A DNA stretch of 64,000 bases from Echinometra lucunter (lineage: Eukaryota; Echinodermata; Echinoidea; Camarodonta; Echinometridae), in contig CM057169.1 in assembly GCA_029962745.1 (NCBI GenBank), positions 23,080,510 through 23,144,509 on the forward strand. Reading direction: 5' to 3'. A program made the translations under genes and the position numbers. Each line of letters starts with the position of its first letter. The stretch's first letter is position 1. Below the pieces are notes generated by a model. It made no database searches and was not told where the DNA came from. It worked only from the letters and a program-made list of their open reading frames with translations. This document shows, piece after piece, positions 59,262-64,000 of the stretch.

Positions 59262-62200
59262 CTGCATCAGATGTAAATCAAAAGATATAATAATAACGTC
59301 TTATTTACCCAGGGTAGCCACTTCAGCTTTCATTAGCTGCTCTTCCACCGGGCCCTGCATAACATGATATGTTATTATTATCCTTCTCCATTCTTATATG
59401 CCGAGCGCCTGGCTAGAAGGCAGAAGGTCCCATTTTTCAAGTCTTTGGTATGACTCGGCCGGGGATCGAACCCACGACCTCCCGTTCATGAGGCGTACGC
59501 TCTATCAATTGAGCCAACATGCTCGGTATGATATGACAATAACGTCATGTATAGTTAAACAGCAACAAGATCAATAACATTCATTTAATTATTTGATTTG
59601 ATTCGATTCGTATAGCAAATAGGTATGGATAACATGCTCCTTTGATGGGGTCTTTTACAAGAATGAAATAACATGATAAATTCTTGGATATTCTATACTT
59701 GATAATAACAATGAATGTTTAATAAAAGGTAAAGAAAAGGTAAAAGGCAAAAAGGTATATGCTAACATAAAACTGCAGCACATCACCCTTGAATCTATTT
59801 CCTAATATCCACTTATTCATAGCATTGAACCAATTCATGATAAAAAATCAATTCACTTTTGAAAATCTACTCAGTCTTTAGAGTGATAATTTCTTTAATA
59901 TTAATGTCAAAAGAATTCGATGGAAAAGATCAAACTCACCTGTACTCTAGCTTCAGTTAAGTCAACCCTCATAGCCAGTTCCTCTCTGAAAAATGAAATA
60001 AAAACCAGAAATAACTGATAATTACGTAATCAAATCAAGTATGTTGGAAATTAAGCCGCTTTAAAGACTTCGATTCACGATAAAAGTTTCAAAATTGGTT
60101 TACAGTCTTTTCGATAACTGATGTAATTGAATGCTCTATTTGTAATCAAGATTTTCAGAAGTTCTTGACAAATAGAAAGAAATCACCATAACTCGATGAA
60201 AGTACAGGAATTTATATTTCTTCTCGTTTGCTTACCAAGATTAATTTCCTTGGGTGCAATCACACATCGCCGATTTAGACGGCGGTTCACGGCGCTTCAC
60301 GGCGGTTCGGCAATCCGCCGTGAAGCGCCAAAGACCGTTTTAACACCGTACACAAACCCTACTCATCCGCCATGAACCCTGATGTTCACATCGTATTGAA
60401 AACGTATTCAAAACGCGTAAAGGCTTTCCGCCATCGCTTCGACACGGTTCACGGCAGTTTGAGATCTAAATCGGCGATGTTTGATTGCAGGTTAAAATGA
60501 CCTTCCCATTTTCCCCATTGCTTCTGTTCTTTTGGAAGAAAATGCCCCATTCCACTGAATATATGTGTTTTTGTTTTTAAACCAAGACCTTTTTGTTTTA
60601 ATCAGACTTTGTAATGCGTTATGAATTGCTATCAGTTATTATGTGTATCATCAAGTGGTAATATAAGTAATAAACCTTGTAAAAAAACATTCAACAATTT
60701 AGGAATCAAGCATTTGTAATAGCTATAAAATCTGTGCGAAATTTGGGACGATTCAGTTACAAACGCTCAACCTCAATAAAATATATATTTGGTTCTGAAT
60801 TCTGTAGTTTGCTTTACATTGTAAATTTCGTTGATATGGAAATAAAAATAAACTTATATATCAATCAATCAATTCGCTCAGGTTTACCATGTTCAGGGAT
60901 GTTTAATAATAATAATAATAATATACAGTTCTTGTATAGCGCATATCACATTATAATATAACGTCTCTATGCGCTTCCAAAGGATTTGGATATTATTACC
61001 CCAGCTTTAGCCCGGCAGCCTTTTACAGCGCACAAGCATTTCAAGGAATGAATTCCTGCCAGGTACCCATTCACCTCACCTGGGTTGAGTGCAGCATGTG
61101 TGGATGAATTTCTTGCTGAAGGAAATTAACGCCATGGCTGGGATTCGAACCCACGACCCTCTGATTGAAAGACTAGAGTCAGAACCACCAGACCACGACG
61201 CTTTTAATCTAGATGAATACTACGTAATGGTTTAAGATCAATGGATTTCGATATATAATTGTATATGAAATGGTTGAATAAAAGATGGTTATAAACGGGA
61301 ATTACAGTTCTTGAATGAAAAATAAAAGATAATTAAACAGAATCAGATTAAGGCCTTCAATTATCAAAGAATGTGAAACTACACATGCAATTCAATGATG
61401 AATCGTGAGGCAAAAGAGGAATTTTCTTTTGTGTACTTAACAAAAGAAGGAGGAAAATAAGAGTTAAGAAGTGGACCTTAATAGATTTTTATCCTTCTGA
61501 ATCTAGGAAAAATCTATATAACACGATTAAAATACTTTCCAAAAATCAACTTAAGGCGCTACAATAGCCCTGATCGCCTTTAGAAATGTGTGGACTTTAC
61601 AATGCCTTATTACTTATCCGAACATGATTCGTATGGGCAGTACAGTAAGCTTTAGAAATTGCACTGGAGTTGATTTTTCAAAAGTAGTTTTATTGTGAAA
61701 TATCTAAATGGGGATAAATAATAATGCTTATGTCAAACAATCTTCGATGAAACGTCCGGCATGATATTAAGTAATTATTTTTTAAAATTTTAATCCAGGA
61801 AAATTTGTTTCCTTACCTTGTGAATACATCAGGATAGTGAGTCTTGCAGAAGGCCCGTTCCAATTCTTCAAGTTGGTAACTGGTGAAGGTAGTACGATAT
61901 CGACGTTGCTTTCGTTTGGCTGGTGGTTCTCCGACATCGGAATCGTGTTCGTCATTGTTGTCGTCGTCGCCGTCGCTGTCAAAGTCTTCTACGTACCTCG
62001 ATGGTTTGTTTCTTTCGTGGTCATCCATCGTGGTCGTAGGGCGCTTTTCAGGTTGGGGATCACTAGGTCTCCAAATTCTAACCTCTCGAGGAGCTTCCAA
62101 GTCCATTTTGTCTTTCGTTTTCTCTTCTTTTTCCTCTTCAACTGCCGGCCTCCAAATTTGAGTGTTTCTCTCGGTTTTGTCCTTCCTCTCCACCATGTCC

Positions 62201-62622
62201 GCGCTGCTGTGAATAGCCTGGGATTTAAAGAAACTTGCAAAAACTTTCTCCTTATTTGTAGTGTTGGTTGTTCCTGAAACGTCCAGCCAGGATCCTGCCT
62301 TCAATATTTCACTGCAATGTTTCATACTTCCAGTCATAAGTAGATCTCTTGACCGTACTGCATCTATCTCATGGGCTGCTGCTTTCCCGTTTTCTCGGGA
62401 CCATCCCGGCGACGAGATACCGGCATCCCACCTGTTGTCTCCATCCATCGTTCGTGTCGTGCAACCCGCCACGGAATCCATCTCGACTTGTGGCGCCTCC
62501 AAATTTCTCTTCATTTTCTCCGCTCGTTCACCAAAAGTCGACGCAGTGTCGTCTGCTAGATGATTGACGTTCAAAAGAGCTTTAAGTTCAGTCCTTGCTC
62601 CACCTCGTTCCGTTTTTCTTTC
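58482..62622 (-). CDS. ARX: ARX, aristaless-related homeobox transcription factor (5' end outside)
   Basis: Nuclear DNA-binding regulator, known in other animals for forebrain and endocrine development. Minus-strand exons: 62622-61817, 59985-59940 and 59261-58482, with GT-AG introns and matching phases, giving 543 residues. The homeodomain (about 239-298) runs from [19 protein letters not shown] to [14 protein letters not shown], with W48, Q50, N51 and R53. It is ARX-like throughout except Cys at position 21 and Val at 38. Before it is an acidic run ([16 protein letters not shown]). After it come a run of about 13 prolines and an OAR motif [12 protein letters not shown] (about 505-516), ending in FLFNSE and TAA. 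A TAA in frame just upstream of 62637 and no ATG near the exon start imply an upstream coding exon, which should hold the N-terminal octapeptide seen in vertebrate ARX. Two near-identical IWRP motifs lie in the first exon. Confidence 0.93.
59284..59527 (-). mobile_element. tRNA-derived SINE in ARX intron
   Basis: On the minus strand the head reads TGTTGGCTCAATTGATAGAG (A-box) and GTGGGTTCGATCCCCGGCC (B-box). The body follows with GCCCGGTGGAAGAGCAGCTA and GGCTACCCTGGGTAAATAAG, then a TTATTATTAT tail near 59287. It differs in body from the 60904-61204 family. The tail ends about 25 nt from the next exon. Confidence 0.8.
59940..59985 (-). CDS. ARX: ARX 46-nt homeodomain exon
   Basis: Encodes (R)[15 protein letters not shown], homeodomain positions 31-46. 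Acceptor TTTTTCAG and donor GTGAGT on the minus strand. A 46-nt exon at this place is the ancestral arrangement of paired-like homeobox genes. Confidence 0.95.
60255..60489. mobile_element. MITE in ARX intron, TGCAATCA..CATCGCCGATTTAG ends
   Basis: TGCAATCACACATCGCCGAT at the left and TGCAATCAAACATCGCCGAT in complement at the right. The 235-bp interior has GGCGGTTCACGGCG-type sub-repeats and a CGCCGTGAAGCGCC inverted partner. G+C-richer than the host intron; non-coding. Confidence 0.75.
60904..61204 (-). mobile_element. tRNA-derived SINE with (ATT)n tail, best-preserved copy
   Basis: On the minus strand: head GCGTCGTGGTCTGGTGGTTC (A-box TGGTCTGGTGG), B-box GGGTTCGAATCCC, a body of about 200 bp with GGTGAATGGGTACCTGGCAG and GCATAGAGACG, then GCGCTATACAAGAAC and an (ATT)n tail at 60905-60922. 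Same family as 39864-40144 and 40375-40475. Confidence 0.85.
61817..62622 (-). CDS. ARX: ARX exon with N-terminal region and homeodomain start
   Basis: Acceptor inferred at ...CTATCAAG just before GAAAGAAAAACG; 268 codons plus two bases. It contains two IWRP motifs ([11 protein letters not shown] and [10 protein letters not shown]), an acidic linker, and the homeodomain to DVFTR. Donor GTAAGG. If translation instead began here, the first in-frame ATG would be at 62514 (MKRNLEAPQ). The 5' boundary is the least certain part of the model. Confidence 0.8.
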
Positions 62623-63957
62623 CTTGATAGGTGTCAAATGGGTCGATTACCAACGCCTCCTCGATGGCGTCTCAACACAGTGAAGCGATTAACACCACCT
62701 CAATTTTGATTATGAATGATAGGTTCTTTTGACGGTGTCTGAAGCGAGCATTGTTTCCTTAATTTGATTTCGATTGACGACTAAACCGCCTTTATCTAAC
62801 TTGTGAACAGGAGAAAGTGGATAGACAATAATGTCTGCTTGAGTTCTTTGTTGTTGTTTTTTCTCTGTAAACTCCTAGTTTAATAGTTTGTGTCTTATCA
62901 AGGGTGTACCTGAGAAGGCAAAGGGATAAGTAAATACATTATTGAAAACCAGCGTCTGCTGTTCAGATAGTACTTCTAACACAAGAGAATAATTTCGAAT
63001 AATTTCGATATATAAGAAAACTAACAAAATGTGATAAAGTTGAAAACAAAATATTGTTGTATCATAAATAAGTATAGCCTTCATCTTTCGATAACTCCTG
63101 GCATAGCTATGTCTTCTTTTCTTTGTTGTTTTTTTGAGATTTTACAACTGTTGGTGGTCCTAGGGTTGCAATAATACATTTGCAAATTGGATAGATTTCT
63201 ATAGCAGCTCGTCTAGGCTAGCAAAAAGTTCTTTTAAGAAGTAAAACTTGAACTAAAAATACTACAAATGATTACGAATGTGAGGGAGACAAAATCAGAA
63301 ATGGAATATCATAACACACGTTAAAATAGTGCGTTATGTCCACGATTATACTCATAGGAGGAAAGCTTGAACATTAAAAATATCTTAAATCCGTTCATAT
63401 CAAAATGCTAAAAAATTAAATTCTAGGTTGAAATAGGAAAACAAACTAGTTGAAGACTTATAGGAATCATTGTAACGAATTAAAAGACCGATTACGTGAT
63501 TCACCTTTAATTAATGCGTAAATTAATGAATTTATTTATGCTTTTTTGCCTATGTTTGCAAAAAAAAAAATGGTTTTCCAATTCGTCAATCATCTAAGAG
63601 AGTAGCATTTGAATACGACTCAGTTTATTTCAATTATTTCTCTCTTAAATGGACGTAGGCAAAGAAAGAGAAGAAAATCTTTAACACTAAGCGGTGATCA
63701 ATTCAAACATTTCTGGCTGTTATCTATAAAATTTTGTGTCAAAAATGACTGAAATGAAGTCAAAATTCAATCCCTTCAAATTCTTCGAGCAAAAATAACA
63801 CTTGAATTATCATAATTCAATAATATATTTTATCATCATAATTCAGTAAAACATTTCTAATGCAAATCATCTATTTTACACTAATCACAGTTTACTAACC
63901 AACCCTTCTAAATAATAAGATAAGTAAGACATTTCTAAAAGAAAAAAATCAGTTTAC
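62623..63957 (-). other. ARX: Probable ARX intron 1
   Basis: A+T-rich, no recognised repeat or coding stretch. Inferred as intron from the open start of the downstream exon and the donor-like site at its far end. Confidence 0.4.
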
Positions 63958-64000
63958 CTTGAGGATAATGTTTAAGTTTTCTTCCAGGTGATGACGAGGA
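63958..64000 (-). CDS. ARX: Possible ARX upstream exon (3' end only)
   Basis: On the minus strand the last 43 bases end in CCTCAAG followed by GTAAACT, a plausible donor. One open frame ends in phase 0 (HHLEENLNIILK), which would join in frame to the exon at 62622. The match to ARX cannot be tested because the exon continues outside the window. Confidence 0.3.

Noticed and set aside
59450..59527. tRNA gene on the minus strand within ARX
   Set aside because: The head is tRNA-like but continues into a SINE body and tail, as repeat families do.
61837..62567. Plus-strand frames of 62-146 residues opposite the ARX exon
   Set aside because: They mirror the ARX coding strand and lack independent support.

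Overview
The window looks like nuclear DNA of an echinoderm, most likely a sea urchin. This rests on two deuterostome-type genes with many introns, A+T-rich introns and spacers packed with short inverted-repeat transposons, tRNA-derived SINEs with ATT tails, and a dense scatter of the palindrome TACATGTA. No species call is possible from the sequence alone. There is no bacterial, viral or CRISPR signal. A 500-base run of N at 46967-47466 is an assembly gap.

Two multi-exon genes are firmly supported and face each other (convergent). (1) On the plus strand, 24923-41229, a complete importin-alpha gene of the alpha-3 subtype (KPNA3/KPNA4). I resolved 11 coding exons that join in frame to a 520-residue protein with an importin-beta-binding domain, armadillo repeats and a family-typical C-terminus. 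A long A+T-rich probable 3'UTR runs to about 46.8 kb. (2) On the minus strand, 58482-62622 and continuing beyond the right edge, the homeobox gene ARX (aristaless-related). It has three resolved exons including the 46-nt homeodomain exon, and a C-terminal OAR motif. A third, weaker candidate is a serine-rich 117-residue intronless reading frame at 18001-18354 (minus).

Layout: 1-18 kb is intergenic and dominated by DNA-transposon derivatives (piggyBac-like, hAT-like, long foldbacks, a nuclear-receptor-site-like repeat, and an element with six CACGAAGTGACGG motifs). 18-24.8 kb holds the small candidate gene, simple repeats, many G or C homopolymers and a retroposed fragment. 24.8-41.2 kb is the importin gene; its introns carry a LINE remnant, a pogo-type element, hAT-like elements and at least ten inverted-repeat elements or SINEs. 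41.2-46.8 kb is the probable 3'UTR. 47.5-58.4 kb is intergenic, with a SINE dimer, microsatellites and some unique-looking blocks that could be regulatory. 58.4-64 kb is ARX, with a SINE inserted only about 25 bases upstream of the splice acceptor of its last homeodomain exon.

Importin alpha is a housekeeping adaptor that carries proteins with nuclear localisation signals into the nucleus. ARX is a developmental transcription factor. Nothing in the sequence links the two functionally beyond adjacency. The most unusual content is the variety of short non-autonomous elements, many with target-site duplications that can be read directly.
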